From Apostichopus japonicus (Eukaryota; Echinodermata; Holothuroidea; Aspidochirotida; Stichopodidae), in assembly GCF_037975245.1 (NCBI RefSeq), contig NC_092579.1:15696178-15760177 (forward strand): DNA of 64,000 nucleotides, in the 5' to 3' direction. The notes beneath the pieces are model-generated. The model did no database searches and was not told where the DNA came from. It saw only the letters and a list, made by a program, of their open reading frames with translations. The first letter of the stretch is position 1; every line of letters begins with the position of its first letter. A program made the position numbers and the translations under genes. This document shows, in pieces, positions 10,801 to 21,432 of the stretch.

Positions 10801-12779
10801 TCATACTCTGAGTATGGTCATACTGGTCATACTCATCATTCGCTCTCCATCGTGTAGGATCTACGGAAGAAAGCGGCCAAGCTGGTGTCTTCCAAGTCCG
10901 CTTTGGCTGCTAGGGTCGATAGCTTCCATGAAAGCATCGACGGGGATCACGGTATGCGTCTGAAGGAGGAAATTGAGAGGAAACTGGCCAAACTACAAGA
11001 ACCACCACCTCCCAAACCACCTAAACCCCTCCCTGCACCAATCGATGGTCAGAGGAAAAGGAGGGGTGGAAAACGGTAAGCGCTATGGGTGCAGTGAATT
11101 TTTCTTTCCTCCTGTAACCTCGTAAAACTGCCTAAACCCCTCCCTGCACCAATCGATGGTCAGAGGAAAAGGAGGGGTGGAAAACGGTAACAGCTATGGG
11201 TGCAGAGAAATGTTTCTTTAATCCTGTAACCTCCGAAACCACCTAGACCTCTCCCTGCACCAATGTGTAAATGCAATATTTCTTCATTTAGTAATTATCT
11301 GCATAGTAATGTTTATCTCCTCTTCTCCTCATTTTTATTTTCATAACTTTTTGCAGGGTAAGGAAAATGAAGGAGAAACTTGGAATGACTGAGTTTAGGA
11401 AAGCAGCAAACAGAATGAGCTTCGGTGAGATCGAGGACGACGCCTACCAGGAAGATCTTGGCTTCTCCTTGGGACAGATCGGAAAGTCGGGGTCAGGAAA
11501 AGTTAGAGGACCCCAGGTGGACAACAAGACTCAGGTCAAGATTTCAAAGAGTTTACAGGTTCGTATGAACTGCTATAGGGAGTGATTCATTTTGCTTATT
11601 AAGCTTTGTTTTATACAGTTCTGTGGATATTGATTTTTTAGTAAAATTGTATACATGGATAGATTAATTCCATGGATCGATTTGAAATTGCTATCATCAT
11701 GTGGGGCAGATGTTAAATTGATGTGTTGCCCCTATGTGACATCACTAATTATTGTGAAATCTACTGTGTCAAATAATGTCATAAATTCATGTACATCTAC
11801 TTTCTTTTCTTATCTCAACAATGGATAAAGAAATCAGATGTTGCATCAATGAGCTCCTAATCTTTTGTTTTAAACTTTATCAGTAGGGTAGGGTTGGTTG
11901 AGAACAGGACCTGCTATTCTGAAGGCACTGAAGATGTAGTTTTATTTTTCTTTGTGCCCTCAAATATTGTTCATAAATATTTGGATTTTTTTATATTACT
12001 ATTTCCTGTTTACTAACTATTATTGTCAAGACATACGTTGGGTGCATGTAATAAACAATACTCCATCAATAGTGGTCAGATTTCCTTCAATATCCAATCC
12101 CAGGGAGAATATTTCTCTTTTGGAAAATTGCATTTAGTTTTACTGGTCAAAATGTAAGTTCTGTATTATTTCTGTCATTAACAGAGACAATTGCAGAAAC
12201 AACAGATGCATGGAGGGAAATCCACAGTCAGAGGGAGGGAAACATCGGGAACAGCCTCAAGTGTGGCATTTACTCCTTTACAGGTAAGAACAGCCTCAAG
12301 TGTGGCATTTACTCCTTTACAAACCCTGTCAATAAACGTAACTGGACCTCCTCAATATGGCTAAGAGATATACGTTGTTTCATACCTTCAAACATTCTTG
12401 AAACCATGCAACAAAGATTTCAAGTGTTAGCAAATGTCCAAGAAAACAAATGTTTTGCGTGAGTTGTTAGAATTTGTAAAACAAAGGACCATTCGAGAGG
12501 TTTCTTGAAAACTAGAATAGGTATCCAAACATTACTTTGCATATAAGTGTTTTTTTCTTCTCTTGGACTAGGTAATAAACACTTAAAATTGCACCTAAAG
12601 TCATTGCTGTATGATCAATTTTAATTCTTGATATTTATAATTGTGGGACTGGTTTGTTCTTTCAGGGTCTGGAGATCATCAATCCAAGTGCAGCTGAACA
12701 GAAAGTAGCAGAAGCTAATGCCAAGTACTTCTCAGCAACTACTGGATTCCAGAGAGTGAAAACTGAGCAAAAATACTGA
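4900..12779 (+). CDS. PRPF31: Pre-mRNA processing factor 31 (U4/U6 snRNP protein Prp31), complete, 11 exons
   Basis: Prp31 binds the U4 snRNA 5' stem-loop together with the 15.5K protein and tethers U4/U6 to U5 in the tri-snRNP; it acts in the nucleus. Coding exons: 4900-5070, 5560-5623, 7413-7490, 8217-8314, 8948-9106, 9455-9572, 10095-10252, 10858-11075, 11357-11558, 12185-12283, 12666-12779. All have AG/GT borders and consistent phases, giving 492 residues (human 499). It begins [13 protein letters not shown] as in human. The coiled-coil/NOSIC part is in exons 3-5. The Nop domain (about residues 195-320) includes [38 protein letters not shown] and ARVDSFHES. The basic nuclear signal [17 protein letters not shown] (about 347-363) spans exons 8/9, and exon 9 has the RMSFGEIE(D)[10 protein letters not shown] type block. 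The exon 9 donor (GTTCGT) is unusual. Introns 2, 8 and 10 carry tandem duplications. Confidence 0.97.
5974..6481. repeat. Two-copy tandem repeat, about 230 bp per copy, in PRPF31 intron 2
   Basis: Copies lie at about 5974-6203 and 6251-6481, offset 277-278 bases. Shared landmarks in order are atttccggtgaaatttctt, ctccttaagccg, cggtggtt(c/t)cgtggtcttt, tttaacagcag, atcgcg(c/g)tatccagctc and caatcggacagttctgcga. The copies differ at many positions, so the duplication is not recent. The flanks (5700-5970 and 6490-6720) contain further sequence of transposon-like look, but I cannot name a family. Confidence 0.85.
10785..10845. repeat. Short tandem repeat of 'ggtcatact' next to PRPF31 exon 8 acceptor
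   Basis: The motif ggtcatact(ctg) occurs about five times with irregular spacing just before the polypyrimidine tract and acceptor at 10857. It is a small local expansion and has no other recognised role. Confidence 0.7.
11010..11264 (+). repeat. 111-bp tandem repeat made from the 3' end of PRPF31 exon 8 plus its splice donor
   Basis: The block tccctgcaccaat occurs at an exact 111-base spacing three times (copy 2 at 11141, copy 3 at 11252). Copy 1 is the genuine exon end, copy 2 repeats about 60 bases of exon, the donor and the following intron, and copy 3 is truncated after 'caccaat'. The second donor reads gtaaca instead of gtaagc. The genuine junction reads CGG TAA if unspliced, so use of the second donor would add an in-frame stop. 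Confidence 0.9.
12249..12321 (+). repeat. 39-bp tandem duplication of the PRPF31 exon 10 end
   Basis: The 34 bases at 12249-12282 are repeated exactly at 12288-12321. Copy 1 is the last part of exon 10 and is followed by the donor; copy 2 lies in the intron and is followed by 'aaccc' in place of a donor. The donor itself lies in the 5-base junction between the copies. Perfect identity points to a recent event. Confidence 0.92.
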
Positions 12780-13866
12780 AATTATTCACAAAGAAAGTCA
12801 AGATAATGGTGCCAAAGTACTTCTTGGAAAGATAACTTTCTCGTGAAGATTGTTTGGCAGAGCTGATGTTGGTTTTGAAGGTTGTACATTGTACGCCGTT
12901 GAAGAGAAATGCGGAGGAGAAGCTATTGTCATAAGAATAATAGGCCATTGTTATGTTGGTTTTTAGTGACCAGTACTGATACCAGCAGCATGGAGTAATG
13001 TAACTTTACTGTAAGAGCAGAAAATGCAAGAGGTTTTAAAACTTTAAAAGAGAGAAGGAGAACTGTAAACAAGTAGGACTTGAAGGAGGAGCCCACCTTT
13101 ATCAGCTCACAAATACGGGAACCCAATCAGATGAGCCCAATAATATACACATAGAGTGTGTGATGCCAGGTGCACAACCTTTGCAGCGGTCATAGTGGAC
13201 TACAGATATATTGGTCTGAACAGTCGCATTAGTAAATTGTTTGGCTTATTGAAAAGAACAAATGAACAGAAGTGAAGTGTTCTCCAAACAAGTGTACATC
13301 TCTGTCTCATTTAGAAGTATACAGAGGGGGTACTTCAGAAACTGATCATACTGCATTCATATGCTGGATTTAGATGTCTGAAAACAGTTGGTGAAAATGT
13401 CATGAATATTGGCAGTGACAGGCTTGACATTTGTATCAGTTTTATGGAGCTTGTTAACTATGATTATAGCTAGGTATTGGACAGTTTAGAGTTAAAACTC
13501 TCAGGCCTGGAGGTTAACATGACATATAGATATCATGAACATTTGGTTATTCTACGTTTCGGCCATTGGGGCCATCATATTGAGAAATTATCTTCAATGT
13601 TTCAATGCTGTTTTATGGTAACAAGACCACAGCATGTAAGGTCACTATTCTTTTACTTGCACTGGATAACTTAAAGCAATACGATATTTTGTAGTTATGT
13701 ACTTTAGTTCTTCCTCTGTTGTCACTGTAAGCTATCGATCAGGCGTGTGTTGGAATATCTTTCCAAAGATAAGATTACTTGAAGGAATAGTACAGGACAT
13801 TGTTTATAAATCTGAGCACACAGCGAAGATATGATAATGATAATAGTCAGTGCTTGTTGTTGTAAC

Positions 13867-13940
13867 GAGTGACTGCGAGTCACGGCATTGAAAGGGAGAG
13901 TAAAGCCATTTATGGTTACAATGCCGAAGGCTCAGTCACC
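13867..13940. repeat. Imperfect hairpin, possible transposon or repeat end
   Basis: The segment gtgactgcgagtcacggcat followed after about 28 bases by aatgccgaaggctcagtcac forms an imperfect inverted repeat. No target duplication was recognised. It could be part of a dispersed repeat that continues to about 14150. Confidence 0.35.
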
Positions 13941-14258
13941 TTTGCAATCGTGCTGGCATGTGTGTCTGTGTATGTGACGTCCAGTTTTTTAACACGCTAT
14001 CTCAAGAAGCACAAGTTGAATCACAGCCATGCTAGGTAGGTAGATACCCCATGATGTGTTTAGATGTGTCCTACTGTTTGTGGTTCCCATCTCATGAATA
14101 TTAATGAGTTGGCCGGGCTTAACATAAAATGCTTCAAATGTCGATATCTCTTCAACAATATGTCATTTGAAAATTGTAAGAAATACTATGTTATCAAGCA
14201 CTTTTAATATGTCCTGATTCCAATGGTGCTAAACAAATATCATCAGTATTTGTTTTTT

Positions 14259-14264
14259 AATAAA
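14259..14264 (+). terminator. Candidate polyadenylation signal for PRPF31
   Basis: Canonical AATAAA on the plus strand, 1.5 kb after the PRPF31 stop. It is the first one I located downstream; an alternative signal closer to the stop is possible. Confidence 0.3.
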
Positions 14265-16909
14265 TTACTGGTTGGACAAAGCAATCTCCTTGTTAGAAGG
14301 ATAAACAACAGGTATGATGGATTAACCACTAGTGTTGTATAATTTTGCAAAATTTTACTTCACTTGTTGTACTGTGTTTGAAATTATTACAAAGCATGTG
14401 AAATTGGTGTAATACTTACAAAATAGAAGTATTTTGGTCTTTGTGTCCTCAGAGGTTGATAAACCCCTTACAAAATGACAGAAATGATTGAGAAATATGA
14501 CAACAGCATTTGCTTTAGGTTTGATTAAATCATGAAAAGGATGGTATCCAGTAACATCGCTCTAGTAAACAAGGAAATTGTTCTTCTACAGGGATGATGA
14601 TGATCTCTTTATTTTACTCTGTAATTGAGTTTATCCATCAAATATGCATGACTTTACCGTTACTTCCATGAGATAGATTGCTTTAAATTTTACGGTAAAT
14701 ATAATTCTGGTAAAAGGATGAAATAATTCATGAAAAGTGCCCCCCACCCCCACCTGAATACAAAACAGAGGTTTCCTTCCATCACTGTATAAATTTATGC
14801 TGGTTTCGTTAAGTCTGTAGGGATTAAATTTTGAAAAAGTGGTTACAAGTATCCTTTCAAACACGCCAGCTACTGCTGTTATCAGTGCAGTTATAATGTT
14901 CAACACAACAATTAATACCCGTATAAATTTGAATATATACACGTATTAATTCGAATATACGCGTAATAATTCAAATATTTGCAAACCTTTGAACCTGTCT
15001 TTAACAACACCAGGAAGATTGACTATATTTCATCGCAAAATTTAGGAGTCGGGGTGGGGGAGGGCGGGGATTTAGGGAGAATTGGAAAAGACGCAACATT
15101 TTGTGGGTTTACTGGTCACCTCTGCAATAACACAGGCTACATCAAAATAATTGACGTGAGGGCTATAGTTAGCGTTGTAGAACACAATAGCTTAAAGCAT
15201 TTTGTACAAGTACTTCTAGAGAAGACGAAGTGAATTTTCCCTACGCTCCTAACGCAGGTAACCTACGTGAACTCCATTTCTGATCGCAATGTAGAAACTA
15301 ATTAGAAATCAAGTTTTGGTGGGATACTAGCAATTTATCATCAACCGTACCAAAAGCGGAAAGCTGAGAAACCCTCTTAAGACAAACTTTTATTTGATAA
15401 CTTAACAGACGCTGTTAGTATAAATTCAATTCCCTGTTTTTAAGTACTTTGTTAGAAGTCATTTCTGTGTTTAGTTTTTTACATCGTGTATTCAAACTAA
15501 GCTATAGGTACCTGATGTAAGACAAATAAAATCAGATTGGCTGCTAAATTGTTCTTGTTAATTTCTTTCTTCTACATTTTTGTAACATCAAAAGTTTGAT
15601 TTGGTGAACCACGTCACACGCATAATAAGGTACTATCTCTGCATAGTGTGTCAAAAGGTGATACTCCTCCCCCCCCCCCCCCCCCACTGATTATAACAAT
15701 GAACGCATAAGGGGCTGTTACTTCCGGAATTCGCTAACTTGCAAAAAACTTGTAAGTTGATCACTTATTACTATAAGATTCAATCAACATTTCGCCACAA
15801 ATTACACTCGCCTCAGAATGTAATAATTTAAAGATTTTGCAGCAAATAGATGAAGTACAGCAAAATTGTAAAGAAAGATCTTAACATTTTGACGGGGTAT
15901 CTTAACGTGAATATGGATGAGGTCACGTGAGGTAAGCCTATTTGAAACCGCACAGAAATGTGTGCACCAAGTTTATGTTAACACGCCAAGGTGCTAGTTA
16001 CTCGACTTCTTACTAAAAGTAAACCGCAATTATGTAACTTCTTGCCGTATTCGGATTTTTTTTTATGCATAACATATTAGATATATCGAAATTGCAAAGA
16101 AATTGTGATTTTCCGTCCATTCTTTTATATACCCCTATATCTCGTTATCAACACTGCCATTAAATCCAAACTAACATCTAAAGTGTGCCTGAGTTTTTGT
16201 TTTATATTACTGGTACGGTTCATTGTGTGCAGTACAACGACAAAAATTGTTTCGGCTGCCATCTTAGAAATACTGCCAAGCAGTTTCACGAGAAGAATAG
16301 CTAACGGCTACCCGCTTGTATAGGCCTACGCGCAAGTTGAATTCTTCATTTGGTGGATACGAATGCGCTCCAAGAAATCATATTGTCGAAACCGTACGTC
16401 TGCTGGCGCGCGCGTTTACTGACGTCATGCTTTGTGTGTAAGAAGTACGGAGTCATGAATATAGCGCATTCGACACTGTACAATGCCTTGATGGGTATGC
16501 ACACGCATGACTCTGCCACGCAGGCCTGCGGCGTTAGACTAACATTTATCGCACTTATGAACCAGGCACTGATCTTCTTACAACTGTACAACCGACCACA
16601 TCATACGCATTACAGTGACCTTCTCAGTTTGTCATTATTACGCAATGCAACGCGTCACATTTTATGTATAACAAGTGGCGCATGACAATATATCCCGTTA
16701 CGTGTGAACGCGTATACCTTTTAGAGTCCACATCCCTTGCGCGCCTTAATATTTGTAACCAAGGTTGCGCACTCACGGCGGTGTTGTGGACGTTGCCATG
16801 TCACAATGAGTGCATGTTATATTCGTTAGCGCGACTACAGGTACTTTCTTAAAGCGTTAGTAACTTAAAGCCACTGAAGTACTACTGAAACCTTCGAAAA
16901 GTTTTCGAA

Positions 16910-19723
16910 ATGCATTTTCCTGGAAAGATTTCAACCTATGTTGCTGCTGAAGGTAAGTCATTGAGGGTTGAGTGTTCATATATAGTTATGGAGTATTTGA
17001 CCTCGGAATATGAAGAGATGGGAACAACCAAGGGGAAAGGAACAAGCCTTCCTGAGTGATTCTAAACTCTAACCTGGCCTTGCGGCCCTCCCTCCCGACC
17101 GCGCCTCAGTCAGTCTATATTGAGGAGACATGCTATGCAGGGTGACAGGGTTATAATAAGTAGATGAATCTCTACAGAAAGCCGGCCAATGTAGTCATGG
17201 CAATATAAATGTCCCGCCAAAAATGCTGTTATATATTTCCTATTAACATAGATATGTACAGAATTTCCAAGGTGTGGGGAGGGGCATTCTAAATGCCCCC
17301 GGATTGAGTTAGGAAGTGAGAAGAACCTTTACGGAAGTGATTTCATGGGTTCGGAGGTGTGGTCTTATTCTCCCCGACTGAACATTTAACTCAGGTTGAC
17401 ACCCCAATCCTCCACACCTCCCCGTCCAAGCGGGCATTAAACTGGGAAACAATTTTCAACTCACTTTTTTTCACGAGTTTATATCTCGTGCATCACCGTC
17501 ATTTGAGTTCATTGTTGTATTTAAATTTACTGCTTAAGAATCATGAGGTGAAAAGGGGGGGGTGGCTAATTTTCACTGGGTTTTATGATTATGTGGTGCC
17601 TTCAGCAGAGGTTATACAAAGTTCTTTGTTTTTGTTTTCCTTTACATACGGTAGGTTAGGTTTTTGGAAAATCACCTACAAACAATATAGATTTCTTTCC
17701 ACTTCTTTAGTCACTGGCAAGTTTGGAAACATCGACGAAGATAGAGAGGAAACGCATGTTTCCCTCGTCGATTGTCTCCGTCAACGCTGTCGACGCAAAC
17801 GTCGAAAGGAAGTCAGAAAGGTTGGTGTTGAAATCACGGATCAATATGTCTGTACTCCGCATACACCTCTGGTAGCAGCTGTCCTTCCACGTAAAAGGAG
17901 GCGCTGTTCATCTAAGCTCTGTGGGCCAATTGGCAATGAGCATGAGTCTGGAAACTTGTGTATGGAGATCCAGTGGAGGACTTTCTGTCACACGAGATGT
18001 AAGTGAAATTCAGTTTCTGCTGTGATTTTAGGCCTTTAACTTTCTGCCCAGATATAAAATAGTATTTTAGCAAATGTTGGAAATTCTAGTTTGAGGCTTT
18101 CATGGTGTCCATTTCTAGTTTTTGTTTTTGTGGTTTGGTCTCAGTTGGAAAGACATATGTTACGCAGGAACGACAATCATGGGGGACCAGGGGACACGTC
18201 CCCCCTTTTTGAAGGGTGGGGACACAATATCAAATCCCCTCTCCAGGTTTAGTGACTGACTGGTGATACACTAAGCCTATCAGGCTCAAAATGACTCGTG
18301 TATGTCATCAAATGAGCTCAAACATTGTGCTATGAGATTCGTAGTTATTAATGTTTTATTCTCATCTGCTCAACCAGCGATGAACACTAGAACTTAGCGA
18401 AATTATCATATCAATTCTTCTGATTTCATAAGTCAGTAGGTGTGCAACCTCAAGGTCCCAATGAGATTAATTTAGATCGGATGAAATGGGCACTTTTGAC
18501 GTTTTTAACAAAAATGGCGGACACTTCCCCTCCCCTCCCTAAGGCTCCGCCGCCCTTTCTCTGACTAACTTGAGTTCCATTTTTTATTCATTTTCCATAC
18601 AATGTATAAGACTTAACTAGTCAAGGCAGCCCATCTCTCGCTGATCGTCTCGGAAGAAAGCGGCGTCACGTTGATGACAACGACGACAAAGCTGTGACGT
18701 CACGCCGTGATGTCACAACGTCGACCACACCACTAACACTCTATCTACTCCCAGCAAAGAGGAGGCGTTGTTCACCAAGACAGAGACAATGGAGGAAATA
18801 CCGTGACGTCAGGAACCGTAAGCGCTTACAGTGTATCCAGTATACCATATAGCTTACTGCAGCTTCTAAAGCAGCTTCCATGTTTCATTAATAAAACAGT
18901 ATACAGTTATACTTGTGATCCCTATGCCTACAAGTATAGAGTACTAATAGCGTAATATTCATAGAAAAACTAACGCCTTACAAGGGATAGGCCTACGTAA
19001 AGGTATTGAGAGTCCTCAGTACGATACGAATCATTCTACGTGTATACATCAATACTCATATATACGACCAGCAATGTGCGCGCGAAGGCGAAGGTAGGTG
19101 TGTTAGACACCCGAGTTGCCCAGCGGGCTCCACGAAAAACGACTGACAGGAAGTTATACATATCACTAATAATAATGGTGATAGCATTCTTCAAGAAGAA
19201 CATGTATCAGTTTCCCCATAAAAAAAAATATGATCATCGTTTTTGCTGAACACATGGCACCATCTTCCTAATGATTTTGCGCCACCGTCCTACCCACCCC
19301 CCCCCCACCGTGTGACGAATATAGCTCATTAAGAATCCAGATTAGCCGGTGTCAGAATTCTCTCTTTGTCAATGATTTACATCGTCATGAGTGTATAACA
19401 GCACATGCATTTCAAATATGGATTATGGTCATAAAACAAGGAATGAAGTCTATACGAAGCATTACATACACAGGAATTAAAAGCAACAATGTGATATAAT
19501 ACGTTGTCCGTGTATCCTTTTGCTATTCTTTTCCTCTTCAGGCTACGCTCAGTCTAAAGTTACAAAACCTGTTCCTGCAGTCCTACCAATGGTTGTCGTT
19601 GAATGGTGGTTGAAGGATCCCATCTTAAAAGAAGACATTTACTCATTTATCCACAACATCCGACTGGACATCACCAGGTCGTGTCAATTAGCGGCATTGT
19701 TTGAACGAAAATGTATCATATAG
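16910..19723 (+). CDS. Unrecognised candidate gene: four exons, basic Cys-containing protein with a duplicated central exon
   Basis: I do not recognise this protein. A model with consistent phases is 16910-16952, 17711-17998, 18626-18817 and 19542-19723 (43, 288, 192 and 182 nt), giving 234 residues. All three introns are phase 1, and three of the donors are GTAAGT/GTAAGC-like. Exon 1 encodes MHFPGKISTYVAAE. Exon 2 has a basic run RQRCRRKRRKEVRK and ends a conserved block with VLPRKRRRCS. Exon 3 has SLADRLGRKRR and YLLPAKRRRCS. The blocks SLVDCL...TPLVAAVLPRKRRRCS and SLADRL...TPLTLYLLPAKRRRCS line up over about 50 residues, so exons 2 and 3 look like diverged duplicates. Exon 4 is not basic and includes VVVEWWLKDPILKEDIYSF and ends FERKCII. 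No signal peptide or membrane span is seen. The basic runs could be nuclear signals or nucleic-acid contacts; that is speculation. The exon 3 acceptor (tagtcaag) has a weak pyrimidine tract, and exon 3 could instead read through to a stop at 18850. Confidence 0.42.
17257..17440. repeat. Possible dispersed repeat related to 865-1030
   Basis: The phrases 'cagaatttccaag', a G-rich tract, and 'c(c)ccgactgaa...gacacccc' occur in the same order here and in MRPS34 intron 2. The similarity is patchy, so the relationship is only suggested. Confidence 0.3.
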
Positions 19724-21056
19724 TTGATAAGGGAAACTGGACAATTCATGCAACGAAGGCTGTTGCATGCATCAAGTTTCATCGGTAACGGAAGTTAACA
19801 GGCAACATCCATGAATGGCGAAGACAGTAGAGAACAATACCCATGTAATTTACAAAGACGAAAATATGGTGAACATTCGTTAACATGCATCCACACGTAT
19901 ATATGCACATACCTTTATACACACACAGAAACAAACACACAAACAATAGATAGGTCAACACAGTAACAAGAAATACTTTTTTTCATATTTTTTTCGATAA
20001 GGGTACCATTTTTTTATTACTTTTTTGAAAGAGAGAGTTGTGACTGCTCGGATTTTTTTTTACCCTATCATTAGGAACTATGCCTACATTACATACACGA
20101 ATAGATTACACATCAAAAGGGAAAACGGACAATAGTGTAGCAATTTTTTGAGAAGACATACATTTTTTTTTCTAAAATCCATTATTTTTCCACTCATACA
20201 TCATTACAAATACATGAAAGACGACATTTAGGTAACACATAGAACAAATACATCGTGCATGTATACGTTGTGAGGTCCTCTTATCCATATTTCAACATTC
20301 CTACATAAGAAACGCCTGAATTACATGGAAGCGATTTAAAACCCTGCCACCGAATCGATACGCATGTTTGGGGTATTTGCTGCAGTGCACTTTAGCGATC
20401 ATGTGCAATAAGTTGGCTATGATGATGTCATGAAATCTTCTGTATATCAACACTGGTCTGTTAAATGTACTTACTGGAAGCGAGGGTCTTAGATCCGCGG
20501 CACTGACAATGGCTCGCCAAAAATTCCTTTTTTTACCTTAAAAAATCAATAGTGTTCACTTGTTGTCTCCATAAAGAAGAATTTCATTTGGAGGGAAAGA
20601 GAAAAATATCTAAAAAAGCTGACTTTAAATGCAGCTCAGTGACTGGAATCATGTTGACTATACAATAACTTACTTGAGTTTCTTACAATTATCTATGTAA
20701 ATAATCTGAATGACAATATATTTAGTTCATGAATATTAATGATTGTCAATTACCTCGTTTTCAGCCTACTATGACGCACCTTAATGGATTTGATTGATAT
20801 GAAATATATTGCACGCTGCTTTACTTAGTTTAGTTATTTATTATTACATTCTGTATAAATTAAGTGATAAAATGACCTACAGAATTTGCAAGAAATCATA
20901 CGGTAACTATATTACTTCAAAGTCAGTCGAGGGTAAAACGTTTAGTCGGGAAAGAATTTTACCAATTCTCCGGGATCCAGTGCACGCCATTCCATAAAGG
21001 TTCATGACTCTATACCTAAATCATTCAGGAACGGGGGGGGGGGGGGGGGGTTCATA
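19724..21056. other. Intergenic DNA, AT-rich; nothing recognised
   Basis: Contains T-rich tracts (19976-20175) and a short CA-rich stretch near 19920. A 16-plus G homopolymer at about 21033-21050 precedes the hAT MITE. No gene or RNA is recognised. Confidence 0.6.
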
Positions 21057-21432
21057 TGCCTTCACAGGGGCGTAGCGAGCGGGGGGGTGTGGGGGTGTCA
21101 CACCCCCCCCCCCCCAATAATTTGGTCGCTGTCGGCAAATTTTGGGTCTGTCGGCAAAAGGAGAAAAGGTGAAGAGAGCGGAAGGGGAAGAAAGAAGGAA
21201 AGCTGAATAGAAAAAGGAGAACGGGAGCTTCTTCCGTGCCAAATTTGACTTAAAATATGCACCAGATTGCATCTAAGGACGTTTCAAAACTAAACATTTT
21301 CCAAAGGGGAGGGGGACACCCCCTCCCCTTAGACCCTTCCCCCATTTCAGTCACAACTTCCAGATCCGTCGGCAAATCAAATTCTCCACACCCCCCCAAC
21401 AAAAACCCCTTCGCTACGCCCCTGTGCCTTCA
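21057..21432. mobile_element. hAT-type MITE, 360 bp, with 8-bp target-site duplication
   Basis: The element runs 21065-21424. Its first 14 bases CAGGGGCGTAGCGA are the exact reverse complement of its last 14 (21411-21424). It is flanked by the 8-bp direct repeat TGCCTTCA (21057-21064 and 21425-21432). An 8-bp duplication and ends starting CAGGGGCG are typical of hAT DNA transposons. There is no transposase, so it is non-autonomous. The interior has long C and G runs just inside the ends and three occurrences of 'gtcggcaaa'. Intact ends and duplication suggest a fairly young insertion. Open frames across it are fortuitous. Confidence 0.93.

Larger units (their letters stand above)
12780..16909. 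other. PRPF31 3' UTR and intergenic DNA
   Basis: The PRPF31 3' UTR starts here. The first clear AATAAA I found is at 14259-14264, so the UTR could be as long as 1.5 kb. A hairpin-forming segment lies at 13867-13940. An 18-C tract is near 15669. From about 16300 to 16900 CpG is more frequent and a TGACGTCA (CRE-type) site occurs near 16421; this may be the promoter of the candidate gene that starts at 16910. Overlapping open frames on both strands at 16346-16685 look like chance readings. Confidence 0.5.

Noticed and set aside
16346-16685. Overlapping open frames on both strands, 81 and 111 codons
   Set aside because: They mirror each other on opposite strands, show no family resemblance and no splice context; more likely a CpG-richer promoter region.
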